Below the pieces are notes generated by a model. The model searched no databases and was not told where the DNA came from. It saw nothing but the letters and a program-made list of their open reading frames with translations. DNA of 64,000 nt, from NCBI GenBank assembly GCA_019120335.1, contig DWVH01000015.1:20482-84481 (forward strand), in the 5' to 3' direction. Of the stretch, positions 19,731 through 28,659 are shown one piece after another; the stretch's first letter is position 1; each line of letters starts with the position of its first letter. Both the position numbers and the translations under genes were made by a program. This DNA comes from Candidatus Enterococcus stercoripullorum (GTDB lineage Bacteria > Bacillota > Bacilli > Lactobacillales > Enterococcaceae).

Positions 19731-20831
19731 TTATTTACTTGGTTTTTCTGGTACTTCAACTTTACCATCTAAGATATCTTTCTTAGCTGATTCAACTTGT
19801 TTCTTAGCTTCATCACTTAAGAAACCATCTGTTAAATCAACCCCACCATCTTTAAGACCGTATACTAAGTGTTTACCACCAGGGAATTTACCATCAGCAG
19901 CTTTTTGAGAAATATCGGCAACTGCAGCACCTACACCTTTAAGTGTTGAACAAAGTGTTAAGTTCGCATCTTTACCATCTTTAGTCTTGAAAGCTCCTTC
20001 TGCTTGTTGGTCGCTATCTACACCGATAACCCAAACTTGTTTGTCTTTTAATTCTGCTTCAGTTAATTGTTCATCAATTGCTTTAGCTTCTTGGAATACC
20101 CCTTGACCAGTACCACCTGAAGCGTGGAAGATAACGTCTGCGCCACCTTCAAAGATTTGAGCAGCAACAGCTTTACCTTTCGCAGGATCTCCGAATGAAC
20201 CAGCATATTGTACATCAACTGTAATTGTCTTACCTAATTTCTTAGCAGTTTCTTCTACACCTTTCACAAATCCAGCTTCAAAGCGGTCAATAACAACCCC
20301 TTCTTCACCACCGATGAAACCTACTTTATTTGTCTTAGTAGTAGCAGCCGCAGCAGCACCAGCTAAGTAAGAAGCTTCATTATCTTTGAAAGTAGCAGAT
20401 ACTACATTCTTTTTACCTTCGATGACTGAGTCAATGATACCAAAGTTATAATCTTTGTTTTGGTCAGCAGCTTTTTCTACTTCAGGTTGTAGTTTGAAAC
20501 CAATACCGAAAATAGTCTTGAAACCATTTTGCACGGCAGAGTTAAGGTTAGTAGCATAAGCTGATTCTTTGTCAGATTGGAAATAGTTATAACCACCTAC
20601 ACCTTTTTTCAAACCATTTTCTTTACCCCAAGCTTGTAATCCTTCCCAAGCTGATTGGTTAAATGAACGGTCATCAACCCCACCAACGTCTGTAACCATT
20701 GCTACACTCTTGTTGTCTTTGGCAGCATCTTTTTTCTCGCTGTCATTTGACTTGTTACCACCACAAGCTGCTAATACTAATGTACTAGTTAATGCAACTG
20801 TAGCTAAACCGAATAATTTTGCTTTTTTCAT
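19731..20831 (-). CDS. BMP-family nucleoside-binding lipoprotein
   Basis: A 366-residue solute-binding lipoprotein. The signal peptide ends in the lipobox VLAACGG, giving a lipidated Cys23, followed by a charged linker and a PBP1-BMP fold (AMVTDVGGVDDRSFNQSAWEGL, VGFIGGEEGVVIDRFEAGFVKG, FHASGGTGQGVF). Family members bind purine and pyrimidine nucleosides. It precedes the ATPase and permease genes and follows cdd, so it is the capture subunit of this importer. Confidence 0.92.
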   Translation of the reverse strand: MKKAKLFGLATVALTSTLVLAACGGNKSNDSEKKDAAKDNKSVAMVTDVGGVDDRSFNQSAWEGLQAWGKENGLKKGVGGYNYFQSDKESAYATNLNSAVQNGFKTIFGIGFKLQPEVEKAADQNKDYNFGIIDSVIEGKKNVVSATFKDNEASYLAGAAAAATTKTNKVGFIGGEEGVVIDRFEAGFVKGVEETAKKLGKTITVDVQYAGSFGDPAKGKAVAAQIFEGGADVIFHASGGTGQGVFQEAKAIDEQLTEAELKDKQVWVIGVDSDQQAEGAFKTKDGKDANLTLCSTLKGVGAAVADISQKAADGKFPGGKHLVYGLKDGGVDLTDGFLSDEAKKQVESAKKDILDGKVEVPEKPSK

Positions 20832-20896
20832 CTCTGTAAAGCCCCCTAAATTAGATAAGTCTTATATGTTATCAGCAATATGCTGGATAACCATGA

Positions 20897-21301
20897 TTAA
20901 TGAATGTGTAAATCTTGATTGGAAAAAGAGTATGGTAACAATTCTCCAACCGTCATTTCTTTTAATACACCATTTTCGCCAATCAATGTAACTGGCATAT
21001 CAGGCGTACAAAATTCTGCCATCACTTGACGACAAGCCCCACATGGAGAGATTGGTTCAGGTGTATGGCCGGCAATCACCAAATGCGTAAAGTCACGTTT
21101 ACCTTCTGATACTGCCTTAAAGAATGCAGTTCTTTCGGCACAGTTTGTTAAGCCGTAAGAAGCATTTTCGATATTAATTCCTTGATAAAGTGTGCCATCT
21201 TCACAGACAAGACACGCCCCTACCGGAAAATGGGAATAAGGGACGTAAGCTTTATCAAGGGCTTGCGTTGCTAAATCAATCCATTCTTGTTTAGCTTTCA
21301 T
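20897..21301 (-). CDS. cdd: Cytidine deaminase
   Basis: A 134-residue zinc enzyme that deaminates (deoxy)cytidine to (deoxy)uridine. The catalytic NCAERTAFF (Cys ligand and proton-shuttling Glu) and PCGACRQVMAEF (two Cys ligands) motifs are intact, so it is the small tetrameric type. Start ATG 21301 is preferred to the in-frame GTG six bases upstream because AAGGTG is then at proper distance. It feeds uridine to the phosphorylase encoded by pdp. Confidence 0.96.
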   Translation of the reverse strand: MKAKQEWIDLATQALDKAYVPYSHFPVGACLVCEDGTLYQGINIENASYGLTNCAERTAFFKAVSEGKRDFTHLVIAGHTPEPISPCGACRQVMAEFCTPDMPVTLIGENGVLKEMTVGELLPYSFSNQDLHIH

Positions 21302-21313
21302 ATACACACCTTC

Positions 21314-21976
21314 TTAATAGCCCGTTCCTTTTTCACCAGCAATAATCGCCATGCTTGCACTTACACCAAGACGTGTTGCCCCAGCATCAAGCATACTTTG
21401 AGCTTCTTGCGCTGTATGAATACCACCCGAAGCTTTCACACCCATATCTGGACCAACTGTTTGACGCATCAAAGCTACATCTTTTGCTTTAGCCCCACTT
21501 GTTGAAAAGCCTGTTGAAGTTTTTACGAAATCAGCCCCAGCTTTTTGAGCTAATTGACAAGCTTTGACGATTTCTTCATCAGTAAGTAATGCTGTTTCGA
21601 TAATCACTTTAACTAAAGCTTTATCTTTGGCTGCATCCACGACTGCTTGAATATCGTTTAAGACAAGTTCTTCATTGCCATCGCGCAAAGCTCCAATATT
21701 AATAACCATATCCACTTCATCTGCCCCATTATTGATGGCATCCGTTGTTTCATAGGCCTTCACCGCCGTCGTATTGGCACCTAAAGGGAAACCAATGACT
21801 GTGCAGACTTTTACATCACTATCAGCTAGTTCTTTAGCTGCTAGGCTCACCCAAGTTGGGTTAATACATACAGAGCAAAAATGATTTTCTTTTGCTTCTT
21901 TAATAATGCGTAATACATCTTCTTTTTTTGTTTCTGCTTTTAAAATTGTATGATCGATATATTGATTAAATGACAT
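21314..21976 (-). CDS. deoC: Deoxyribose-phosphate aldolase
   Basis: A 220-residue class I aldolase that cleaves 2-deoxyribose 5-phosphate to glyceraldehyde 3-phosphate and acetaldehyde. Conserved parts: [49 protein letters not shown] (with the catalytic region), [10 protein letters not shown] with the Schiff-base lysine, and VKASGGIHT. It lies between pdp and cdd and completes the catabolism of deoxynucleosides. Confidence 0.97.
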   Translation of the reverse strand: MSFNQYIDHTILKAETKKEDVLRIIKEAKENHFCSVCINPTWVSLAAKELADSDVKVCTVIGFPLGANTTAVKAYETTDAINNGADEVDMVINIGALRDGNEELVLNDIQAVVDAAKDKALVKVIIETALLTDEEIVKACQLAQKAGADFVKTSTGFSTSGAKAKDVALMRQTVGPDMGVKASGGIHTAQEAQSMLDAGATRLGVSASMAIIAGEKGTGY

Positions 21977-21985
21977 AATAGACTC

Positions 21986-23293
21986 CTATTCTGTAATAAT
22001 TCCATGGATTAACGGCGGTTCTAGACCTGATGAACCAATTTCAATGTTTTGATACAACAACGCCACCACATCTTGAATTTCTTCTGCTGGTTGATTCGCA
22101 TAAATCGTTAGGACACTTTCACCTTCTTGAATGGCCTCACCGACTTTTTTACGTAATTTCAATCCAACCGCAAAGTCGATTGTATCTTCTTTCGTTTTGC
22201 GACCAGCGCCTAACATCATAGCTGCAATTCCTAACTCATTAGCGACTAATTTCGTAATCACGCCACTTTGTTTAGCTGGTAGTTCAATTTCATATTTAGC
22301 CGTTAATAGTTTTTCTGGGTAATCAATGACACTCACATCGCCACCTTGATTGGCAACCATTTCTTTAAACTTAGCAAAAGCCTTACCTGAATGTAGCGCT
22401 TCTTCCAACATTTCCCGTGCTTGTTCCAAAGTATCAGCTTTTTTCGCTAATACAACCATTTGACTTCCTAAAACATAGCACATTTCTTCTAAGTCTTTCG
22501 GTCCTTTACCTTGGAGTGTCTCAATTGCTTCGACTACTTCTAAGCTATTACCGATTGCTTCTCCCAGAGGTTGTGACATATCAGAAATCACCGCCATCGT
22601 TTGACGATTTGCTAGTTTCCCGATTTGAACCATGGTAGAAGCTAGGCGTTTGGCATCTTCTATATTTTTCATAAAAGCGCCGTCTCCAGTCGTGACATCT
22701 AAAACAATCGCATCGGCTCCAGCAGCAATCTTCTTACTCATAATTGAGCTTGCAATCAACGGAATAGAATCAACTGTGGCTGTCACATCGCGTAAAGCAT
22801 ATAACTTCTTATCAGCCGGGGCTAAATTCCCAGACTGACCGATAACTGCTACTTTACTCTCATTGACTAGTTCCACAAACTTTTCTTCACTTAATTCGAT
22901 TTGAAAACCTGGAATGGCTTCTAATTTATCAAGCGTGCCTCCGGTATAGCCTAAACCACGGCCAGACATTTTAGCCACCGGCACACCAACACTGGCTACT
23001 AAAGGCGCCAACACTAAAGTTGTGGTATCACCCACACCTCCTGTAGAATGTTTGTCTACTTTAATGCCGTCAATATTCTCTAAGTTTACGACATCACCAG
23101 AATTTGCCATTGCTAAGGTTAAATCCGTAATCTCTTGGTCCGTCATATCCTGATAGTAAATCGCCATCGTCAATGCACTCATCTGATAATCGGGAATTTC
23201 ACCGTTAGTATAACCAGTGACAATCCACTCTATCTCTTCTTTTGATAAAGAGTGTCCATCGCGCTTTTTGGCAATTAAATCAACCATTCGCAT
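21986..23293 (-). CDS. pdp: Pyrimidine-nucleoside phosphorylase
   Basis: A 435-residue enzyme of the thymidine/pyrimidine phosphorylase family: [51 protein letters not shown] and [11 protein letters not shown], plus the C-terminal SVLTIYAN region. It phosphorolyses uridine, thymidine and deoxyuridine. The frame is open 42 codons further upstream but the ATG at 23293 follows GGAAGGGCGG and gives the family start. First structural gene after the LacI-type regulator. Confidence 0.95.
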   Translation of the reverse strand: MRMVDLIAKKRDGHSLSKEEIEWIVTGYTNGEIPDYQMSALTMAIYYQDMTDQEITDLTLAMANSGDVVNLENIDGIKVDKHSTGGVGDTTTLVLAPLVASVGVPVAKMSGRGLGYTGGTLDKLEAIPGFQIELSEEKFVELVNESKVAVIGQSGNLAPADKKLYALRDVTATVDSIPLIASSIMSKKIAAGADAIVLDVTTGDGAFMKNIEDAKRLASTMVQIGKLANRQTMAVISDMSQPLGEAIGNSLEVVEAIETLQGKGPKDLEEMCYVLGSQMVVLAKKADTLEQAREMLEEALHSGKAFAKFKEMVANQGGDVSVIDYPEKLLTAKYEIELPAKQSGVITKLVANELGIAAMMLGAGRKTKEDTIDFAVGLKLRKKVGEAIQEGESVLTIYANQPAEEIQDVVALLYQNIEIGSSGLEPPLIHGIITE

Positions 23294-23421
23294 AAATTTT
23301 CCGCCCTTCCACAATACTTTATTATACAACAAAAAGAACAAGGCTTCATCCGCCTGAGTAAAACAGTTTACGTATTTTAACAAAAACATGAAAGCCTTTG
23401 CAAACTCAATATATCTCACTT

Positions 23422-24441
23422 TTATTCTTTTGTCAACGGACGCACACTCTCACGAATTATTAATTTAGTATTAAAAACTTTATTAGGAATTTCACGCTCA
23501 GGATACTCAATGGCATCGACTAAAAATTTCGCAGCAGTATATCCAATTTCAAAAATAGGTTGGGCGATTGTTGTTAACGGCGGTACCATCGATTCAGTCA
23601 GGCTCATACCATCAAATCCAACCACGGAAATATCTTCTGGAACTTTCTTGCCCAACTCGTACAAAGCTTGGTAACAGCCCATCGCCATTGTATCATTCGC
23701 ACAAAAGATTGCAGTTAATTCATTATCTTGAGCCATCAATTGTTTTGTTGCTAAATAGCCCCCACGAACCGTTAATTCCCCAGCAACTGTGCGATTTTTA
23801 TGAAACGGAATATTCAAATCTTTCAAAGCATCCTTATAACCATTCAAACGTTCTTCTAATTGATAATACCCTGTTTGTTCTTGTAACATCCCAATTTTTT
23901 GATGACCTTGTTGTGATAAATATACAATCGTCTGATAACAAGCCTCATATTCTTTAATAATTATACGACCATGATCACGTCGATTAATCCCTCTATCAAT
24001 CAAAATCAGCGGCATTTGATCACGATAACGATTATTTTTTCGAAGTTCTTCAGGAATTAAATTTGGCGTTGCTAATAACACACCATCTACTGAACGATGC
24101 GCCAACTCCTCCAAAAATTTAATTTCTTTGTCCGGATCTTGCTGACTATGACACAATACCAACATATATCCTAAAGGGTCTAAATAACTTTCTGCCCCCT
24201 CAACAATCTTTGTAAAAAAAAGGTCAGTCACTTCAGGCACAATCATTCCTATTGTTTTCGAATGTCGATTGATTAAATTCGAAGCAAAAAAATCAGGTTT
24301 GTATTGATATTCATTGACAATATCTAACACACGTTTTCGAGTTTCCTCACTAAAACGACTACCTTTATTATTTAATATTTGCGAAACAGTTGTAATAGAT
24401 ACACCAGCCATTTCTGCAATTTGTCGAATGGTTAGTTTCAT
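23422..24441 (-). CDS. LacI-family transcriptional regulator, probable regulator of nucleoside catabolism
   Basis: A 339-residue repressor: N-terminal LacI helix-turn-helix ([27 protein letters not shown], residues 1-24) and hinge, followed by a periplasmic-binding-protein-like sensor domain ([55 protein letters not shown]). It lies just upstream of pdp-deoC-cdd and the nucleoside importer on the same strand, so nucleosides or their phosphates are likely inducers; this is inferred. The start at 24441 is chosen to match the family N-terminus. Confidence 0.85.
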   Translation of the reverse strand: MKLTIRQIAEMAGVSITTVSQILNNKGSRFSEETRKRVLDIVNEYQYKPDFFASNLINRHSKTIGMIVPEVTDLFFTKIVEGAESYLDPLGYMLVLCHSQQDPDKEIKFLEELAHRSVDGVLLATPNLIPEELRKNNRYRDQMPLILIDRGINRRDHGRIIIKEYEACYQTIVYLSQQGHQKIGMLQEQTGYYQLEERLNGYKDALKDLNIPFHKNRTVAGELTVRGGYLATKQLMAQDNELTAIFCANDTMAMGCYQALYELGKKVPEDISVVGFDGMSLTESMVPPLTTIAQPIFEIGYTAAKFLVDAIEYPEREIPNKVFNTKLIIRESVRPLTKE

Positions 24442-24593
24442 TTCCCATCCCCCCATCAATAAAAATTGTAGCAAAAAGAACAAAAATTGCCCACAAATCT
24501 TTTATAGTATTTTTAACTAAAATGAGAAATATTCGGATTTTCTCTGAGAATGTTCGTATTTTTATGAGAAAACGTTCTATTTGCTCACTATTT

Positions 24594-24625
24594 TTTTAAA
24601 CGTTTACAATTATAAACGCTAACAA
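24594..24625. promoter_or_regulatory. Paired LacI/CcpA-type operators upstream of the LacI-family gene
   Basis: Two operator-like sites, with central CG at 24601-24602 and 24617-24618, lie 16 bp apart (TTTTAAACGTTTACA and TTATAAACGCTAACA). Each matches the catabolite-responsive element consensus with one mismatch, and both also fit a generic LacI-family operator. A weaker third AAAACGTTCT lies at about 24570. Autoregulation by the adjacent repressor or control by CcpA are both possible. Confidence 0.55.
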
Positions 24626-24668
24626 TGACGCATTTATCTCCTATTGTCAGCTTGTAAAAACATTTTTC

Positions 24669-25265
24669 CTATTTTACGCTTTGAATAATATAATACCCCT
24701 TATCCTTCTTTAAGATTTCCGCATTACCGAAGACTTCTTGCATTTTCTTTTGTGCACTCGGCGCTCCTTGCTTTTTCTGAATGACGACGGTCAAAGTTCC
24801 TCCGGGCAATAACAAATTATAACTATCCGCTAAAATTGTATGTACCACTTTTTTTCCTGCGCGAATAGGTGGATTACTAATAATTGCTGCGTACTGTTTG
24901 TGATGGATATTTTCATAGATATTGGATAAATGAATATCTACATTCTTCATTTGGTTTTGATCCGCATTTTTTTGTGCTAATGCCAAAGCTCGTTCATTGA
25001 CATCTACCATTTCGACTTCTCGTTGCCAGGAATAAGCTAAAGATAAGCCAATTGGACCATAACCGCAACCCACGTCTAATAGCGGTCCTGCGGGTAAATT
25101 TTCAGCACTAAATGTATCGATTAACACCCGTGAACCGTAGTCAATCGTAGCTTTTGAAAACACACCACTATCTGTCGTAAATTTAAATTGCTTTCCTTTT
25201 AATGTAAAAGTGAAATTTTGAAATTCATGTTCTAAATTTGTATTATTACTATAATAATGATTCAT
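24669..25265 (-). CDS. Class I SAM-dependent methyltransferase, RsmC/YbxB-like (probable 16S rRNA G1207 methyltransferase)
   Basis: A 198-residue protein with the Rossmann-type SAM site GPLLDVGCGYGPIGLSLA and the catalytic SNPPIRAGKKVVH motif typical of RsmC-like N2-guanine methyltransferases. It corresponds to the short, single-domain Firmicute form. It is upstream of the LacI-type gene on the same strand, with a 228-base gap, so probably a separate unit. A 131-bp hairpin repeat lies directly upstream of it. Confidence 0.85.
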   Translation of the reverse strand: MNHYYSNNTNLEHEFQNFTFTLKGKQFKFTTDSGVFSKATIDYGSRVLIDTFSAENLPAGPLLDVGCGYGPIGLSLAYSWQREVEMVDVNERALALAQKNADQNQMKNVDIHLSNIYENIHHKQYAAIISNPPIRAGKKVVHTILADSYNLLLPGGTLTVVIQKKQGAPSAQKKMQEVFGNAEILKKDKGYYIIQSVK

Positions 25266-25293
25266 TCATCTATTCCTTATCTCTATTATTTAT

Positions 25294-25340
25294 TCATGAA
25301 GCCGCGCATTCATGTCTGACCAATCTGCTTCACAACCTTT
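25294..25340 (+). repeat. Truncated copy (3' half) of the long-hairpin repeat
   Basis: This segment ends in CTGACCAATCTGCTTCACAACC, matching the 3' arm and conserved CACAACCTT end of the units at 46109-46507. The 5' arm is absent. It abuts the complete copy that follows, as in the array upstream of leuS. Confidence 0.65.
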
Positions 25341-25342
25341 TT

Positions 25343-25473
25343 GACGGTGTTCGAAGGGTAGCTACATCGCATCTAAGCCGGACTGTCTAGGAAAATCTTA
25401 AAATGTGATGGATTTTCCTGTCATTCCGGGCAAACTTAGCTGCTTGTAGCTGACCAACCCTTCTCACAACCTT
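25343..25473 (+). repeat. Long-hairpin repeat, complete copy
   Basis: This 131-bp unit starts GACGGTGTTCGAAGGGTAGC and ends ACCCTTCTCACAACCTT. The two arms are imperfect complements: GAAGGGT, AGCTACA, CTAAG and AGGAAAATC in the left arm pair with the right arm, leaving a 5-base bulge on the right. It is about 90% identical to the unit at 46376-46507. It lies between rsmC and coaA, which diverge. No open frame of note; the unit contains no gene. Confidence 0.85.
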
Positions 25474-25632
25474 TTCCTCTTTTATCATACTAGACTTTTG
25501 TGTAAAATACAAAATTTTCTGAAGACTATGTGAAGTTATTTCCTTTCGTATGTTATAAGTAATTTTCATATCATCTTGGCTGCTTTTATGGTAAACTGAA
25601 GGCTGTAATCTTATTTGAATCGAGGGTGTTCA

Positions 25633-26556
25633 ATGGAAAATTTATCCAACTATTATCAAGTTCCTCGTGAACAATGGCAAGGATTTTATACCAATGGCAA
25701 AATGTCCTTGACCCAAAGCGAATTAGATAATATCAAAAGTTTAAACGATCGAATTTCAATGCAGGATGTAGAAGACGTCTATATTCCACTTTGTCATTTA
25801 ATTCAATTATATATGCAAGCTGCTGAGTCCATTGCATTAACCAAGGGCTTATTTTTACACCGCTATGTGAAAACGCCACCTTTTATTATTGGGATTGCCG
25901 GAAGTGTGGCTGTCGGTAAAAGCACCACCGCAAGATTACTTCAGCATTTATTGAGCAAACTATTCCCTAGAAAAAGTGTCCAATTGATTACGACTGACGG
26001 TTTCTTACATCCAAATAAAGTCTTAATCGAAAAAGGGATTCTCAATCGTAAAGGATTTCCTGAAAGCTATGATATGGTCCGTTTACTCGACTTTTTAAAT
26101 CGCGTAAAATCCGGTGAGAAAAACATCAAAATTCCAACCTATTCCCATGAAGTTTACGATGTATTGGAAAATGAATATCAAACCATTCACCAACCAGATA
26201 TCCTAATTGTTGAAGGAATTAACACATTGCAATTGCCGGCGAATCAACAAATTTATGTGAGCGATTTCTTTGATTTCTCCATTTATGTAGATGCGCATCC
26301 AAAATTAATCGAAAAATGGTACCTTGAACGTTTTGAGTCGTTACTTGATTCTGCCTTCCAAAAACCAAATAACTATTATTATAAGTTTGCCATCAGTGAT
26401 CGTAAGGAAGCTTTGGATACTGCCCACCATATTTGGGAAACGGTCAATTTAAAGAATCTCAAGGAATATATTTTACCAACCAAAAATCGCGCGGATATCA
26501 TTTTGCACAAAACCGATAATCACGAAATTGACCAACTCTACTTGAAGAAATACTAG
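25633..26556 (+). CDS. coaA: Pantothenate kinase, type I
   Basis: This 307-residue P-loop kinase phosphorylates pantothenate, the first step of coenzyme A synthesis. Walker A is GSVAVGKST (about residue 94), followed by VQLITTDGFLHPNK, GFPESYD and SHEVYDV, all diagnostic of the CoaA/PRK-like family. The start at 25633 is supported by GAGGGTG upstream; six more in-frame codons precede it. It is monocistronic. Confidence 0.95.
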   Translation: MENLSNYYQVPREQWQGFYTNGKMSLTQSELDNIKSLNDRISMQDVEDVYIPLCHLIQLYMQAAESIALTKGLFLHRYVKTPPFIIGIAGSVAVGKSTTARLLQHLLSKLFPRKSVQLITTDGFLHPNKVLIEKGILNRKGFPESYDMVRLLDFLNRVKSGEKNIKIPTYSHEVYDVLENEYQTIHQPDILIVEGINTLQLPANQQIYVSDFFDFSIYVDAHPKLIEKWYLERFESLLDSAFQKPNNYYYKFAISDRKEALDTAHHIWETVNLKNLKEYILPTKNRADIILHKTDNHEIDQLYLKKY

Positions 26557-26623
26557 CAGACCGACATTTCTTACTATTTGAAGTAAATTTTTGATGAGAA
26601 TTCTAGGAAATTTTCAGAAATAC

Positions 26624-26652
26624 TTGTAAAATCTAGTCAAAGCGATTAATAT
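26624..26652 (+). promoter_or_regulatory. Possible guaA promoter
   Basis: TTGTAA (26624-26629) and TAATAT (26647-26652) are separated by 17 bases, about 65 bases before the guaA start. Moderate match. I see no purine-riboswitch core in the 160-base gap. Confidence 0.45.
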
Positions 26653-26716
26653 TAGTACTTAATAGAAAGCTTTTGAACAAAAAGGCCGGATATTAAATCA
26701 ATAGAATAAGGGGTAT

Positions 26717-28288
26717 ATGATTTTGAAGAATGTTGACAATTTGCCAAACGTTGAAAAAATTATTGTACTAGACTATGGTAGCCAGTACAATCAATTAATT
26801 ACACGTCGTATTCGTGAATTTGGCGTCTTTTCTGAATTGCTAAGTCACAAAATCACTGCTGAAGAAGTCAAAGCCATCAATCCTAAAGGTATTATTCTTT
26901 CAGGTGGTCCAAATAGTGTGTATGATGACTCTGCTTTTGGAATTGATGAAGAAATTTTCAACTTAGGAATTCCAGTCTTAGGGATTTGCTACGGGATGCA
27001 ACTAATCACACATAAATTAGGTGGTAAAGTTGAGTCTGCTGTAAACAAAGAGTACGGAAAAGCTGAATTAGAAGTCACTACAAAAGAAGCACAACTATTT
27101 GCTAGCACACCAGAAAAACAAGTTGTCTGGATGAGTCATGGAGATTTAGTGACCCAAGCACCTGAGGGATTTGAAGTCGTCGCTACAAGTAAAGACTGTC
27201 CAATTGCTTCTATCCAAAATGCACAACGTAAAATGTATGGGGTACAATTCCACCCAGAAGTTCGTCACTCAGAATACGGTAATGATTTACTAAAACACTT
27301 TGCTTTAGAAATCTGTGGATGTAAAGGCGATTGGAGCATGGAAAACTTCATTGATATGCAAATTGCCAATATTAGAAAACAAGTCGGCGATAAAAAAGTC
27401 TTACTAGGTTTATCTGGTGGTGTGGACTCAAGTGTCGTTGGGGTGTTACTACAAAAAGCAATTGGCGATCAGTTAACCTGTATCTTTGTTGATCATGGCC
27501 TATTACGTAAAAACGAAGCGGACCAAGTCATGAAAAGTCTTGGTGGCAAATTTGGCTTGAACATCATTAAAGTAGATGCCAAAGACCGCTTCTTAGATAA
27601 ATTAGCTGGCGTGAGTGATCCTGAGCAAAAACGTAAAATTATCGGGAATGAATTTGTTTATGTGTTTGATGATGAAGCCGCAAAACTTGCTGGTGAACAA
27701 GGAATTTCTTTCTTAGCACAAGGCACACTTTATACCGACGTCATCGAATCAGGAACCGAAACTGCCCAAACAATCAAGTCACACCACAATGTAGGTGGAC
27801 TACCTGAAGATATGCAATTTGAATTAATCGAACCATTAAACACTTTGTTCAAAGATGAAGTGCGCGCATTAGGTACACAGCTTGGTATGCCAGATAGTAT
27901 CGTTTGGCGTCAACCATTCCCAGGCCCAGGTCTAGGCATCCGTGTCCTTGGCGAAATCACAGAAGAAAAGTTAGAAATCGTCCGCGAATCTGATGCTATC
28001 TTACGTGAAGAAATTGCTGCAGCTGGTCTTGACCGTGATATTTGGCAATACTTCACTGTTCTACCAGGCATCCGTTCAGTGGGTGTTATGGGTGATGGCC
28101 GTACTTACGATTACACAGTGGGTATCCGTGCCGTGACTTCAATTGATGGCATGACTGCTGACTTTGCCCGTATTCCATGGGATGTATTACAAAAAATCTC
28201 TGTACGAATCGTTAATGAAGTCGCTCATGTCAACCGCATCGTGTATGATATCACTTCTAAACCACCTGCAACTGTTGAGTGGGAATAA
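26717..28288 (+). CDS. guaA: GMP synthase (glutamine-hydrolysing)
   Basis: This 523-residue enzyme makes GMP from XMP. The N-terminal class I amidotransferase domain has the nucleophile in GICYGMQ and the His/Glu in [10 protein letters not shown]; the ATP-pyrophosphatase domain has the PP-loop [12 protein letters not shown]; the C-terminal dimerisation part contains [16 protein letters not shown] and ends [12 protein letters not shown] 26717 lies close to the AAGGGG site; a TTG six bases downstream is a possible alternative start. Confidence 0.96.
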   Translation: MILKNVDNLPNVEKIIVLDYGSQYNQLITRRIREFGVFSELLSHKITAEEVKAINPKGIILSGGPNSVYDDSAFGIDEEIFNLGIPVLGICYGMQLITHKLGGKVESAVNKEYGKAELEVTTKEAQLFASTPEKQVVWMSHGDLVTQAPEGFEVVATSKDCPIASIQNAQRKMYGVQFHPEVRHSEYGNDLLKHFALEICGCKGDWSMENFIDMQIANIRKQVGDKKVLLGLSGGVDSSVVGVLLQKAIGDQLTCIFVDHGLLRKNEADQVMKSLGGKFGLNIIKVDAKDRFLDKLAGVSDPEQKRKIIGNEFVYVFDDEAAKLAGEQGISFLAQGTLYTDVIESGTETAQTIKSHHNVGGLPEDMQFELIEPLNTLFKDEVRALGTQLGMPDSIVWRQPFPGPGLGIRVLGEITEEKLEIVRESDAILREEIAAAGLDRDIWQYFTVLPGIRSVGVMGDGRTYDYTVGIRAVTSIDGMTADFARIPWDVLQKISVRIVNEVAHVNRIVYDITSKPPATVEWE

Positions 28289-28292
28289 GAGA

Positions 28293-28338
28293 AAAGAGCT
28301 TAGAATCCTTTATTTATAAGGGGTCTAGGCTCTTTTTT
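28293..28338 (+). terminator. Terminator of guaA
   Basis: Long hairpin AAAGAGC..TAGA..CC / GG..TCTA.GCTCTTT followed by TTTTTTT ending near 28338. Confidence 0.85.
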
Positions 28339-28454
28339 TATATTATGCAATCATTTTGCAACCAATAATCTTTTAATTTTGAACTAACTTAATTTCTTAT
28401 ACTGCCATTTACAATATTTTTATCATTTGGTCATATCATCTATTAAATTAGTTA

Positions 28455-28659
28455 TCAATCATCCCATATATTTCCCAAACAATTTGGACACTGATAATGA
28501 ATATCTGTTTTTATTATATAATTTTTCACTTGAAATAATTTAATAATTTTTTCCAAAACTTTCTTATCTGAAAGACAGCACTTATCTATATAGATAATAC
28601 TTTGATTGTTTCGTTCATCAAAAATAACTCTTCCTCGGGGTACATTGATATAATCATCT
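28455..28659 (-). pseudogene. 3' fragment of a conserved small hypothetical gene, cut by an insertion sequence
   Basis: The frame reads DDYINVPRGRVIFDE...IYIDKCCLSDKK...IKTDIHYQCPNCLGN and ends at 28455. It ends with a CPNC motif and I recall similar 'PRGRV...IYLDKC...HYxCPxC' small proteins in Firmicute mobile DNA, function unknown. Its apparent start would be a GTG inside the IS terminal repeat, so the true 5' end was lost. The 5' part is not found beyond the other IS end. Probably inactive. Confidence 0.6.

Noticed and set aside
21986..23419. Longer pdp protein starting near 23419
   Set aside because: The extra 42 residues are unlike the family, cross the promoter region (TATAAT complement at 23321-23326), and the ATG at 23293 has a good RBS.
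26557..26716. Purine riboswitch before guaA
   Set aside because: No conserved junction or loop-loop elements of a purine aptamer, and no terminator between the candidate promoter and the gene.
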